This document shows positions 14,603-26,359 of a stretch of DNA of 64,000 nucleotides, in pieces; position 1 is the stretch's first letter, and each line of letters starts with the position of its first letter. This DNA comes from Antennarius striatus. Lineage: Eukaryota > Chordata > Actinopteri > Lophiiformes > Antennariidae. The notes under the pieces were generated by a model, which was not told the origin of the DNA, did not search any database, and worked only from the letters and a program-made list of their open reading frames with translations. The translations under genes were made by a program, and so were the position numbers. The DNA lies in NCBI RefSeq assembly GCF_040054535.1, contig NC_090781.1, forward strand, positions 19,935,579 to 19,999,578, given 5' to 3'.

Positions 14603-17600
14603 AACAATGTGGGTTCATTTAGTCAGTCCCTCAACGTTGTAGATGATATGTCATCGGTATATGATGAAAGTTGTAAGTCGTTCCCTAGTCGTAGGGTGAT
14701 TGTTTGTCAGAATGTACACAAGCTAGTGAAATCTGACAGTCTCTTCTATACTGATGTTGTTGTGAATAGTAAAGTTTCTTTGCGAGCATTGATAGACAGT
14801 GGATCAATGGCCTGTACCATGAATGAGGAGGCCGAACAGAAATTACGAAGCGCTGGCTTGTTTTCACAACGCAGCGAAGTGCCCACTGACATTGTACTTG
14901 TAGGATGTGGTGGAGTGCAAGTAACACCAAAATGTGTCTTTCAATTGGAGATGAATGTCTACGGACAGGAGGTTAGTGTACCTACTCTGATTGTTCCCGG
15001 CCAACACGATCAACTGATTTTGGGCTCAAATGTGATAAAACATCTCATTAGCCAATTCAGACGTAATCCGAGTTATTGGCGTGTGATGAACAAACCTGAA
15101 TCCACAGATGACCCTGCAATTGAACATTTTTTGAATATGTTATCAGGAGTTAACCGATGGAAGGGGAATGTGATTCCTGATGTCATTGGCACAGCCAAAT
15201 TGTCTCAAGCTGTGACCTTGCTGCCACGCCATGAGCATCTTGTGTGGGCTAGGTTGCCATCGAGCGCTCCTGTTTCTGGGGGTAGTGCAGTTCTTATTGA
15301 TGCTCCGCATTCTCAGTCTCACAAGAAGAATATCATGGTGGGGAGAGCTGTGGCGACTATGTCAGGTGATAGATGGGTGCCAGTCAAAATTATCAATCCG
15401 AGCGACAAACCCGTTACTTTGAGACGTAATGCCAAAGTGGCTGATGTTTTTCCATGTGTCGCTTTAGAAGATTTGGATTTATGCGCGGCCGATACCCCTT
15501 CACCAATTCAGGTGCAAAGCCAGAGCGTGATTGACACCGGTAGTCGGCTCTCACCCCCGTCTGCCTCTCTGTTCAGCAATGCTCTGCAGGAAATTGGATT
15601 GGGTGATATTGACATTGATTCTTGTGAGGTGTCAAAATACTGGAAAGATCAGTTATACATCTTGCTGCAGAAGTACGAAGGTGTGTTTTCTAGAGGCAAG
15701 TTAGACTGTGGTGAAGACATTGGGTTTGTTCATCGAATCCACCTCACGGACACGCGTCCGTTCAGACTCCCATACCGGCGGGTTCCGCCAGGGCATTACC
15801 TAAAGTTGAGGCAAGTGCTGTCAGAGATGGAGGAAAAGGAAATCATTAGGAAGTCTTCCAGTGAGTGGGCGTCGCCCCTGGTGCTTGTGTGGAAGAAGAA
15901 TGGTGATTTGAGAGTGTGTGTTGACTACCGTTGGTTAAATTCCAGAACGGTCAAAGATGCTCACCCATTACCTCACCAGGCTGATTGTCTCTCTGCTCTG
16001 GGGGGCAATGCCTTCTTCAGCACTATGGACTTAACGTCTGGGTATTACAACATTCCTATGCATGAGGAAGACAAGAAATTGACTGCCTTTACCACGCCCA
16101 TGGGGCTCCACGAGTTTAATCGTATGCCTCAGGGTTTGTGTAATGCGCCAGCCAGTTTTATGCGCCTTATGACCAACATCTTTGGCGATCAGAATTTCCT
16201 AACTCTTCTCTGCTACTTGGACGATCTCTTGGTTTTTGCACCCGATGAAGGAGAGGCTCTGAGGCGGCTTGAGCTGGTGTTCAGCAGACTGAGGGCTCAT
16301 GGGTTGAAGCTTGCGCCTAAAAAGTGCTATTTACTTCGTCGGAGTGTAAAATTTCTGGGTCATATTGTGGATGAGGGAGGAGTCTCCACAGACCCTGACA
16401 AGGTGCAGACAATTGCTGCTGTGACTGAAAAAGCTTTGATGGCGGATGATGGTGTCACACCTTCTCCGAAGAAGTTAAAATCTTTCTTAGGGATGGTGAT
16501 GTACTACCAGCGCTTCATTCCGAACTGTTCTGGGATTGCTAAGCCTCTCTTTGCTTTGACTGCGACACCTAGGAAGAACAGGGGCCAGTCAAAGAATGTT
16601 GCCATCTTTAGGAAACTCAAGCCAAGTGACTGGACGAGTGCACATCAGAGGTCGTTCCAACAACTGAAATCGGCGTTGCTCAATTCAGTGGTTTTAGCTC
16701 ATCCAGATTTCTCCCAACCCTTCGTCCTTTCCACTGATGCGTCACTTGATGGACTGGGTGCAGTCATCTCTCAAGTGCCGAAGGGGGAAAGCAAGGCCCG
16801 TCCCATTGCCTTTGCGAGCAAGTCTCTTTCCCATGCTCAGACAAAGTACCCTGCACATAGGCTCGAATTCTTGGCTCTTAAATGGGCGGTCTGCGAAAAG
16901 TTCAGTCATTGGCTGAAAGGCCATGACTTTACTGTCTGGACTGATAATAATCCACTCACGTACATTCTTACCAAACCGAAGTTGGATGCATGTGAGCAAA
17001 GGTGGGTTGCAAAGTTGGCTCCGTACAATTTTAGCATTAAGTACATTCCTGGCAGCAAAAACATTGTCGCGGACGCACTCAGCAGACAGCCTTTTGTTCA
17101 GACTCATGTTAGCAGAAGACTGGTGTCTGAGCCTTATGGAGCTTTGCTTGAAGAGGCCAAGCATATACAAGAGATTACCATTCAGGAGGTATTCAGATTG
17201 AGTGCTAATCAGCAGGGGGTTGGTTGCCGCACTTACACCACCACACTGGGAAATCACTCCTTGGACACCCACGAGGTGAAAGCCTTGCTGGAGGGTCATG
17301 TCGAGTGGGAGGTGGGTCCGGAAGGGAGAGCCATTTCTTACCTTCCCCAGGTTGTGCAGCAGTTGATCCCTGCTGGTCAGTGTCCCTTACCCGCGCTTCC
17401 TATTAAGGTTCTGCAAGAAAAACAGCATCAAGACAGTACACTGTCCAGGGTTCTGTTTTATGTGACTCGCGGCAGACGTCCATCGAGAAGAGAACGAGCT
17501 CTCGAGGCAAGCAGAGTTTTGAAAATGTTGAAGCAGTGGGATAAACTGAAATTGTTTGATGGGCTTCTTTACAGAGTGATCAAAGATCCTCTGACTAAGA

Positions 17601-19162
17601 AGAAAAGGTTTCAGTATGTTGTTGCAGCCTCGTTGGTCCAGCAGGTGCTGCAAGGCATACATGATGAGGCCGGCCATCAGGGACAGTACAGAACTTTGTA
17701 TCTTGCCAGGCAGAGGTTCTTTTGGACTGATATGGAACAGGATGTCAGGGAGTATGTGAAAACTTGTATGCGCTGTGTGGTCAGCAAGACTCCTGAACCA
17801 GAGGCCAGGGCCCCTCTTGAGAGCATTAGAACCTCGAGCCCACTCGAACTGGTCTGTATGGATTTCTGGTCCGCTGAAGACTGTAAGGGCAAGAGCATGG
17901 ACGTTTTAGTGGTTACAGACCATTTTACTAGAATGGCCCATGCTTATCCCTGTCGCGACCAATCGGCAAAGCAGGTTGCACGACAGCTCTGGGACAAGTA
18001 CTTTTGTGTATACGGGTTCCCCGAAAGAATCCACTCGGATCAGGGGGCGAACTTCGAGAGTGAATTGATCCAGGAGCTGTTGCAAGTTGCTGGAGTGAAG
18101 AAATCCAGGACCACGGCTTATCACCCAATGGGTAACGGGAACGCTGAGAGGTTCAACAGAACTTTGGGCAGTATGATCAGAACCCTTCCGCCAAGAGCAA
18201 AACTACATTGGCCTCAGATGTTGCAAACTTTGACGTTCGCGTATAACTGCACGGTGCATGAGTCAACTGGGTATGCGCCCTTCTATTTGATGTTCGGCAG
18301 GGTACCGCGTCTGCCCATTGATGTCATGTTTCAGGTTGCGACCAGGGACTGTGACATTGTGGACTATGATCAGTTTGTTTCCAAGATGAGGCAGGATCTT
18401 CAGGAGGCTGTTGCTACAGCACAAGCCAATGCTATCAGAAGTCAGGAACATCAAGCTGACATGTACAACAGGAAGACGAAAGGCAACACAATTGTTGAGG
18501 GTGACCGCGTCTTGTTGGCGAATAAGGGTGAGCGAGGTCGCAGGAAAATTGCGGACAAGTGGGGCTCCACCCCACATGTCGTTGTTTCCGCCGACCCCAG
18601 GTGCCATACTTACAGAGTCAGGAACACCTCCACCGGACAGGAGAAGGTTGTTCACCGCAACTTGCTTCTGCTAGTTAATTTTCTGCCAGTCGAGGTAGTC
18701 AATGACGTTGACGAATCTACCTTAAGCGAGTCATGCCAGTCCGTGGATGCTCAGGACGGCTTACCTTCGGATGAGTCACACATTGCCGAGTCAGAAATTG
18801 ATAGGTCAGCTTGGACTGCCAGTTGGGTGGCTGAGGCTTCTGCCTCCACTGACTCACTTGAGCGCCCACGCACACAGGACACTAGTTTGGTTGGGCAGTT
18901 GACCTCCGGAGTGACTGGTGAAGTTAGCGAGGTACAATCTGAACCTGGGATGTCTGGTTGTTCTAGTGCCGATCGGAGGTCTGTGGCCTCTGTGCAGCCC
19001 TGTAACGCTCCTGGTTTCTCGAGCAGTAGGGTCGGTGTTGTTAGCACGCGTGTGGGCAGAGTGGTTAAGCCAGTGAACAGACTGATTCAGAACATGACAC
19101 AACACTATGTTCACCGCACGGGCAGTTCGGTTCGTCGTTTTGTTAGTGCATTGATGTCATGA
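14579..19162 (+). CDS. pol: gypsy Pol polyprotein (PR-RT-RNase H-IN)
   Basis: This is an intact pol of about 1,525 residues, probably made by frameshifting from gag, because the frame has no ATG near its start and is open upstream into gag. Numbered from the GTG at 14594, the aspartic protease motif DSG is at residues 68-70, the reverse transcriptase YLDD at 541-544 and the RNase H motif TDAS near 714. An HHCC zinc-binding region of the integrase follows at about 1018-1058, then a DDE triad at D1090, D1149 and E1185 (35 residues between the last two, the usual integrase spacing). Near the C terminus KWGSTPHVV resembles a GPY/F-type module. A low-complexity Ser-rich tail follows. No stop or frameshift interrupts it. 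Confidence 0.95.
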   Translation: MTHPHVGGNNVGSFSQSLNVVDDMSSVYDESCKSFPSRRVIVCQNVHKLVKSDSLFYTDVVVNSKVSLRALIDSGSMACTMNEEAEQKLRSAGLFSQRSEVPTDIVLVGCGGVQVTPKCVFQLEMNVYGQEVSVPTLIVPGQHDQLILGSNVIKHLISQFRRNPSYWRVMNKPESTDDPAIEHFLNMLSGVNRWKGNVIPDVIGTAKLSQAVTLLPRHEHLVWARLPSSAPVSGGSAVLIDAPHSQSHKKNIMVGRAVATMSGDRWVPVKIINPSDKPVTLRRNAKVADVFPCVALEDLDLCAADTPSPIQVQSQSVIDTGSRLSPPSASLFSNALQEIGLGDIDIDSCEVSKYWKDQLYILLQKYEGVFSRGKLDCGEDIGFVHRIHLTDTRPFRLPYRRVPPGHYLKLRQVLSEMEEKEIIRKSSSEWASPLVLVWKKNGDLRVCVDYRWLNSRTVKDAHPLPHQADCLSALGGNAFFSTMDLTSGYYNIPMHEEDKKLTAFTTPMGLHEFNRMPQGLCNAPASFMRLMTNIFGDQNFLTLLCYLDDLLVFAPDEGEALRRLELVFSRLRAHGLKLAPKKCYLLRRSVKFLGHIVDEGGVSTDPDKVQTIAAVTEKALMADDGVTPSPKKLKSFLGMVMYYQRFIPNCSGIAKPLFALTATPRKNRGQSKNVAIFRKLKPSDWTSAHQRSFQQLKSALLNSVVLAHPDFSQPFVLSTDASLDGLGAVISQVPKGESKARPIAFASKSLSHAQTKYPAHRLEFLALKWAVCEKFSHWLKGHDFTVWTDNNPLTYILTKPKLDACEQRWVAKLAPYNFSIKYIPGSKNIVADALSRQPFVQTHVSRRLVSEPYGALLEEAKHIQEITIQEVFRLSANQQGVGCRTYTTTLGNHSLDTHEVKALLEGHVEWEVGPEGRAISYLPQVVQQLIPAGQCPLPALPIKVLQEKQHQDSTLSRVLFYVTRGRRPSRRERALEASRVLKMLKQWDKLKLFDGLLYRVIKDPLTKKKRFQYVVAASLVQQVLQGIHDEAGHQGQYRTLYLARQRFFWTDMEQDVREYVKTCMRCVVSKTPEPEARAPLESIRTSSPLELVCMDFWSAEDCKGKSMDVLVVTDHFTRMAHAYPCRDQSAKQVARQLWDKYFCVYGFPERIHSDQGANFESELIQELLQVAGVKKSRTTAYHPMGNGNAERFNRTLGSMIRTLPPRAKLHWPQMLQTLTFAYNCTVHESTGYAPFYLMFGRVPRLPIDVMFQVATRDCDIVDYDQFVSKMRQDLQEAVATAQANAIRSQEHQADMYNRKTKGNTIVEGDRVLLANKGERGRRKIADKWGSTPHVVVSADPRCHTYRVRNTSTGQEKVVHRNLLLLVNFLPVEVVNDVDESTLSESCQSVDAQDGLPSDESHIAESEIDRSAWTASWVAEASASTDSLERPRTQDTSLVGQLTSGVTGEVSEVQSEPGMSGCSSADRRSVASVQPCNAPGFSSSRVGVVSTRVGRVVKPVNRLIQNMTQHYVHRTGSSVRRFVSALMS

Positions 19163-19450
19163 ACGCTCCACACGCACCCATGTTATATTGGCGAGTCATT
19201 TAGTGATGACGTTTCTTTTCTTTTTTTTGAGTCAGGTGACAGTACTTATTCCGGACCTATACGGGTAGTGTATAAGGCACTCCTGTAGCGAGTGGATTGT
19301 AGGGGGTTTGCGCAGCCCTCTATGGTCGCTTTCCCTTTAGTTGGGTGACAGATGCGTTGCAGTATGCTTTTGAGTATACTTTGTCCGGTAGTGTTGTACT
19401 GTGTCAGTTTTTTTAACTGGTTCACCTGCTATGCTGATTTGGTGAAGTTC

Positions 19451-19461
19451 AGAGGGGAGTA
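19451..19461 (+). other. polypurine tract
   Basis: AGAGGGGAGTA lies immediately before the TG of the 3' LTR, the expected place for the plus-strand primer. Confidence 0.75.
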
Positions 19462-20244
19462 TGTAACAGTGTTATAAATAAATTTATTTTTATATATATT
19501 TTTTTAATGAACTTCCCCAAATTTTACATTTACTTTGTTTTTGGTTCCATGATTTGGTTGTGTTTCGGTGGGGCAATTATTGGGGGTGCACACGCCCAGG
19601 CATCCTCGTGCTGGAGGTCTGGAGAGAGGGGTGAGTTACACTTGTTCAATGCTGCGGAATCTTTTTGTTAATATATTCTTCATTTTCATTATTTTCTACC
19701 AGTGGATGTGATTTTGTGGTACATAGTCGCTCACTTTCACACTCGCTATGTTTAAATATTATTTATTTATATATTCACGACGTAATTTATGTTAATTAGT
19801 AGGCGCTAAGCGGCGAACAAGTGCTAACGGCTCACTGCGTGTTGCAGGCATGCCAGCGTTACCCCAGCTCTCACATGACGTACCCCACCTTTTGTGTTAC
19901 AGGTATGTTTAACTGTTTAAACAGAAAAAGAAAAGCTGTAAAAGGATCTGTTAAGTGTTTTACATGTTTGTATTTATTTATTTTTATTCTTTTGATTTGA
20001 CCTACTGTTTATTTCAGTTGTGTTAAATGTCATTATTTTATTGTTATGGCATCCTCGTGCTGGAGGTCTGGAGAGAGGGGCATGCCAGCGTTACCCCAGC
20101 TCTCACATGACGTACCCCACCTTTTGTGTTACAGAAAAATAAAACACAGCGGATCTGCTCCACGCCTCCTTCAGTTCTTCGGCCATCTACAGTCATAGTT
20201 TCACCGTCATTATAAATGTAACTGGCCAGTCAGGGTCGGTTACA
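19462..20244 (+). repeat. 3' LTR of the gypsy element
   Basis: 783 bp, same length and, on reading, same sequence as the 5' LTR, shifted by 7365 bp. The intron-like interval falls at 19631-19847 and the joined copy at 20048-20134. Confidence 0.95.
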
Positions 20245-20258
20245 TATATGTATATATG

Positions 20259-20323
<65 letters not shown>

Positions 20324-20345
20324 ATATATATGTCATATATATGAC
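20245..20345. repeat. (TA)n(TG)n microsatellite, right flank of the gypsy insertion
   Basis: TA/TG-rich units followed by about 22 TG units and a second TA-rich stretch. It mirrors the (CA)n(TA)n on the left flank. Confidence 0.9.
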
Positions 20346-21118
20346 TAAAAATGTCCGATACTATAAAAGAGAAGAGCGCACTTGACAGTAACTTCAGTTT
20401 GCAGTTGGTTCTAATTCTCGTCATATGACTGCCCTCTAGTGGCTAGTAGGCGCATAGCAGCGTGAGGAGAACTCATTGACTGCAGCGCCTGCATACAACA
20501 CCTATTTAGTACAATGGAATACGTCGACTGTAAGTAACGAGTAACAAGACAAAACATATAATATTTATTATGTTACCATAAAATACACATGCAAACAGAG
20601 CTCCACAAATACTTATTGCACTGACAGATTATTATGATCGCACTGACAGATTATTATGATAAATTTACCTTAAATAGAACATTTTTTTCAAATATTTAAT
20701 CAGAACCGCCAAAGGTATCTGTATGTATCTGTAATACAAAAAAACCCCTATTATTTAAATTTATGCAACTATAAATAAAACAGTATATCTGAGGTACAGT
20801 GGCTTCATTTTAATTCAGCATCATTGTTTTATTTTAGCATTTGTTAAGGTAGCAGTTTCCTTTCCTCACGATATTGCTTATTGAAAACAACTGAAGGTAC
20901 ACTTTTATTTATAATATATACATCATTTGTGTAAAATTAAAGAAATTGTAAGTAGCATTATTTGCTAGTTAATTTTGGAACAGACATGATGATTGCAAAT
21001 TATGTGTAAACAACAAAACATGAAGCTCTGATTAGCTAGATGTTGCCATGGAATATGTGCTCTAAATTATTTTTTCATGTCAGCATTGTGGCTCAGTTTA
21101 CTCCTTAGTCCTGCTCCA
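20346..21118. other. 3' flank of the class C receptor gene
   Basis: AT-rich sequence that should include the receptor's 3' UTR; a minus-strand AATAAA is present at about 20828-20833. A 21-bp unit (GCACTGACAGATTATTATGAT) is repeated at 20618-20638 and 20640-20660. No coding sequence was seen. Confidence 0.5.
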
Positions 21119-24100
21119 TCAATCATCGATAGCGGTGGATGCTGTTGTAGCAGGGATTTCAGTGGCAGTTGTAGCAAGTGACATGGAAGTTCCGGTGCTG
21201 TCACGCGGTTTGGGACGGGGCTTCATCATCTCTTCTGTGTTGCTTTCAGGTTTGATCAAGAGAACGTAACACTTTGGCAGAAATATGCAGGCCAGCAGGC
21301 CAAAGCTGGAGGCCAGGATGGCAAAAATCTGGACAGCGACCATGAACTTGCCACGTGTGCTGAGGTAAGCCGGGACAAAGGAGATCCAGACGATGAAGAA
21401 GACCAGCATGCCAAAGGTAATGAACTTCCCCTCGCTGGGAGAGAGAGTGAGAAACATGCATCATGTACAGCAAGAGCAGGATTAATGCTCCGGATCTCAA
21501 AGATCGATAGAAAAAAGGAATCAAATGCAAATTACATTAAAGGTACTCTGTAAGTTTGATTCTAAAGATTTTAAAGATAATGCCAATTATTATTTTCTTC
21601 CAAAATAGACAATTCTTGCTAATGTTTTTGCACAGCCAGTCAGACCAGAAGGAAATTATCTCTCCAAACATGCTGCACATTTCTTATTCCGAACAAAAGT
21701 AAACACATGATCAGTTATAGAATGGATTTACAACATAAAAGACGTGCAACTATGAAGTACAGATATTAATACGTAGCTCACTGTGTTTGATTACAATTTA
21801 CCATTCATTCATACATGCTAGATGTCCTTCAATTTTGTGGCTCCTACCTGAAGTGGTCCTCCAGTTTGCGGGCAATAAACGCAAAGATGAAAGCAATCAG
21901 AGCCAGCAGGATGTCGTAGGCGAAGATGCAACAGATGAAGACCACTGAGCCTTCATCACACTCAAGGATGATCTTTATGTTCTGGGCAGAAGTGTTCTTT
22001 ATTGAGTGGGGAGGGAGGACGATGAGCCACACTGTGCACACTATAGCCTGTTAGAAGGATGACAATGTTGGTAACTTGAACTTTATAAGGAATACCGGAT
22101 GTTAGGGGTCACAGTTTCCTCTTTTCCCCCCTTATATACCTACCTGTATCAACGTTGCCACAACAGCTATCACCCTCTGCTGGGCAAAAGTGAGTCTGTC
22201 AACTTCAGCATTAGCTCCAACAGTGGTATTGTTGTTGTTGCTGTTGTTGGTGTTGGTTACGATGATATCAGGACCCTCATTGTTGGCTGCCGCTTCAGCT
22301 GCTGCCTTTGCAGCCTTGGCAGCTGCTTTGAGTTTTTTACGAATTGCCTTAAGAGCCAAAGCTCTGAACATCAACACCACTGATTTACCTGAGGTGAAAA
22401 ATAGTTGATTTTGAGGTTGATGCTGTCTCTGATTGAAAGAAGCTCATTTTTAGTGGCAACTACAAAAGATATTACAGTACAAGGTGAATGTAGAGGGTGA
22501 TACCAGGGGTGCAGTGGTTATATAAGGATATAATTTTAAAAAAACACGCACCTATGATAGAAGAAAGACATAAAGCAAAGCCCAGAGCCAAGGCCACTTG
22601 GCTGGTCATGCAGCTCCAGTCCTTGGGCTCTCCGAGGAAGACAATTGAGCACAGGAAGGTCACCACCAGCGAAAAGAGCAGTGAGAAACTCAATAAAGGG
22701 TCGTTGGCTTTCACCAGCGGTGTGCTGATGTTCATTATAAGTACCACCTGGAAAATAAGGGACGAGGAAACTAATCGCATGAGGCTTTCTAGATATTTGA
22801 CTCTCTGTTTTTCACTGCATGAGACTCACAGCGACAGCGATGGTGACTAGAGCTCCGAAAACTGAGATGACGATGAGTGTGATACCCAGAGGTTCCCCAA
22901 ACGCCAGGAACTCGATGATTTTGGGTGTGCAGGTGTCGTGAGCATCGTTGGACCAGTCATCTTCGCCACATAGGATGCATTCACGAGCATCTATTATAGA
23001 GGAAGGAGGGAGGGGGTGATTGGAAGGGTATGTAGTTATCTGAGGTTGTTTGATACAGTAAAAAGTAAAAGCAAGTTAAAAAGTAAAAGCAAGATTTATA
23101 TACCCAAATAAGGTACTTCAGCATGAATATGATGCACAAAAAATGTGGTTTTTGCATTTCCTATGAGTTAAATTCAGGCATATTTAAGGTTCATCAAAGT
23201 TAAATGAAGAAATTCTTGAATTCAACTTAATGTGGTTTGAATGTCCTACCCTTTTTCATTTCATTTGGACATATATTAATTTTTATTTATTGGTTAGTAA
23301 AATAGAGGAAATCTCTCATGTGCATGGTGCAGAATGTTAAAACTGTATGCTGACTGGTTGTGTTGCTGATCTCTCCGTCGGCACACGGGATACAGTCAAA
23401 GCAGCAGACCGGCTCTCCCTGTCGGATTCCCTTCCTGGTGCCCGGCTGACAGTTCTCGCTACACACTGACCGAGGAGGCTGCAGACAACATTCACGGACC
23501 ATTTATGAAGGCATGCTCATGTCAGTCTCAAAAAATAAATTCAGACAGAAATATACAAGGAATGGTCTGTTTGAATCGATACGCTCCTGACCTCTAACAC
23601 TTCATTGATCCACACAATAGAGTCATTCGTGATGGTCAAGCTGTGTTCTGGGGCTGCCGAGCCATTGAAATGTCCCACGCTGACGTAGGATATCTCGTCA
23701 TTATCGTTGAACTGCCAGTTAAGAATCTCATAGTATGGCTCCACATCCCCATTCGTAAAGTAGACCTCCTCGCCCGTGTGCGGCACTTTGAAACGCACGT
23801 TCTTCATGTAGTACATCAGCTGAGGAACAGTCACTTTTGAGTCAAACACCTCTCAACAGAGTAACACTCACACAGGTGCAAACGTGGCTCACCTGCCACG
23901 GCTCAAACGTGCTGATGTTTGCACAGTCTTTCCCATAGAACGGCCCTTTCCCATCTACACAGTGCTCCATGTTGTGCAAGGCGTGGGCCACAGAGTACAC
24001 GGCTTTGTACACACTTTGGACAGACAACATCATCATCATCAAGACTGAAAATCACACACGCAGTTCAAGTAAATTGTGTCTGTACTGCTTAAAGCAACAT

Positions 24101-26359
24101 TCCCATCAGTCTTTTCTTTTCATAAATAATGTCTTCATTATTTTGGAACTACTGTCAAAGTAATGATTTCTGGAAAATTAGTACACATCATGACTGCTGT
24201 ACAAAATCGTGGCTGATGACTGACCTGTAAGTGATTCGTAACTGGGAAACATCGGAGTAGGTGCTGCCGAGCTTGGCTATAGACTCACGCCCTGTGCACA
24301 GCCCATCAGGGACGTCCCTCTCTGCCCTGGAATGTGTAGAATTAGCCCCCTTAGCCTTTGCCTTGCTCCGCTGCAGGGCTTTGCCATAGTCCAATGTACA
24401 GTTAAACAACTATAGGACACAAATATAGTCATGTGTGATACTGTCAGTCAAAAACAAGACATCAGATTTGTTTCCTAGCGACATTGCAGTCAAAACCATG
24501 TTGCACGAGACTAATGGATGCTTAGAGACACTTCATCTGGTTAATGAACACACCATCTCCCAGAATTCCTCAGTGAGTGCATCATCATAAGGGTCCAGAT
24601 CCAATAAAAAATCTTGAAGGCCAGGGATGTCAGCTCTTTTTATTGCAAAGCCCAACGTACCACCCAGCACTGCGCTCACCTGGATACAACCATATGATTA
24701 CACTTCAGTTCAAAATTGTGATTAATGTGCATTTGTTCTGTTAGATCTGCATGTGACTGAATGCTAACCCCGGGTTCCATGATGAGAGCAGAGGTAATCC
24801 AGGCCTCGCTGGCAATCCACGTGCGGTTGGTCACATTATGCTGAATCAGCTCAGGGATGAGAGGACTTAGATCCACGTCTGATGAAAAGACCACAATGAT
24901 CTTGGCCGTAGACTCAACTATGGTTTGGACAATCCGCTGGATGTCGTCTGGGGAATTTCCCTAAAGATCACAATGTAATGGAGTGAACTGTAATTCACTG
25001 ATTGTACATAAACGATCATGTTTACCTTGGGCAGAGTCTCTGAAAAGGCAATGCAGACACCGGCTTCCTCCACCAGATCCTTGAACGCTTTAATGCCATA
25101 CTTTCCATAGTCATCTCCAGAAGCTATGGTGCCCACCCAGGTCCAGCCGAAGTGAAGTACCAGTTTGGCCATAGCTGAAGACTGGTGCTTATCGTTAGGA
25201 ATAGTCCTCAGGAAGGTAGGGAACTGGAAAGTTTTTTCCAGGGTGGAGCAACTTGAAAAATAGCCAACCTTCAGAAGAAAAAAGAGTAATAAGACTTTCT
25301 CTTCTCTCCCTGACCTCTTTTCTTCTATAAACCTTTGTGTAAATCAACAGTGGCCTACCTGGGGAAAGTGATAGAGTCCGAGTATCCTAGCTGTGGCAAC
25401 GGACAGATCAGATCCCCCTGCGCCCACCAGAGCGGCCTGGGGTGGCCCGTCTCCACAGCGGTAGTTGGGCACAGCCTCGTCTGTACCTGTTAAGTAGGTA
25501 AGTGTGCCCTCCACGGCCTTGGAGATGGTGTAGCAGGAGTCATAGATGACATAGCCCAGGTCGGTGTTGGGCAGTAGGTCATATCTGTTGTTAATTTCAT
25601 TGATGGCAAACAGCATAGTCTGGGTCCAGCGGAAAGTACGGAGGTTGAACCTGGAGGATGATGGGATAGGGATGACACAACAGCACCTTCTGTCAAAGAA
25701 ATAAAGACTCCAAACATATTTCATGTACATCTACAATTAAGATATTTGACAAGGGGAAGCTGATTTTCATTTTTTAATGCCATCATCTAAATAAACCACA
25801 AGTCAGTGCAAAGACTTGCTGATTGTGGTTCCATGCAATGCTGTAACAGCCTAACTCCATAATAATGTTTGCGACTGTTGGTAATTGGCCCCAGAGGTCC
25901 TACCCTGCTGTCTTGATTTCTGCAGCAGCAAAATCATGAATTCACTGAAGCCCACAGTGAGGTGAAAACATATAATTTAATCAACATTTAAGGTATTTCT
26001 CATTTAGAGTTAAAATATGAAATTGCTCTACTTTAGAGAGCCTGTAAGATGATCTCTCATTAATGGATTAACTATTGAAACTAAAGGAAGCTGAACCAAC
26101 ACAGTAAAAATTATGTAAATCCACGCACGACGAGGTCAGCTTACCCTTCACACTCTGACGAGCCCTCGTTCCTTGTAGTGTTGATATTTTTGCTGGCAAG
26201 ACGATTGTGAACAGAAAACATCCCACCAACAACGACAGTTTTTTTCTCCAGAGCCTTGTAGCCACTCAGCTTGAACTTGGCCTTCAGTTTGCATGTGGAA
26301 ACGGAGCCGTAAAAGCAGCAAAAGGCACAGAATCCGAAGAAAAAGTGTCTGATTTCCAT
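21119..26359 (-). CDS. V2R/OlfC-like class C GPCR (olfactory, CaSR-like), intron-rich
   Basis: This is a candidate amino-acid/pheromone receptor of the olfactory class C family, acting in the plasma membrane. Fourteen exons join in frame into 947 aa: 26145-26359, 25359-25650, 25026-25268, 24769-24960, 24554-24679, 24225-24409, 23893-24013, 23592-23819, 23355-23478, 22830-22990, 22552-22747, 22144-22388, 21848-22047, 21119-21434. A signal peptide starts at [10 protein letters not shown]. Next come a Venus-flytrap domain ([15 protein letters not shown]...), a Cys-rich domain in a 124-nt exon exactly as in V2R/CaSR genes, and seven TM segments ending in [18 protein letters not shown]. The 215, 292, 228 and 124-nt exons are canonical, but the large exon 3 and the 7TM exon are each cut into five. 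Loop 2 (about residues 703-766) is enlarged with Lys/Ala and Asn/Thr runs. All splice sites are GT-AG and there is no premature stop. The family call is firm; the subfamily is unknown. Confidence 0.92.

Larger units (their letters stand above)
12097..20244 (+). mobile_element. complete Ty3/gypsy LTR retrotransposon
   Basis: The element is 8148 bp. It has two direct LTRs of 783 bp (TG...CA ends) that read identically, a primer-binding site 5 bp inside the left LTR, gag, pol in the order protease, reverse transcriptase, RNase H, integrase, and a polypurine tract against the right LTR. This domain order and the DDE spacing are those of Ty3/gypsy elements; there is no envelope frame and no clear chromodomain. 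Both coding frames are open, so it looks young and possibly active. Target-site duplication is compatible with TATA on both sides, but this cannot be proven in TA-repeat DNA. Confidence 0.95.

Noticed and set aside
14685-19114. Many open frames antisense to pol or in other frames
   Set aside because: Overlap the intact, motif-rich pol; no own motifs.
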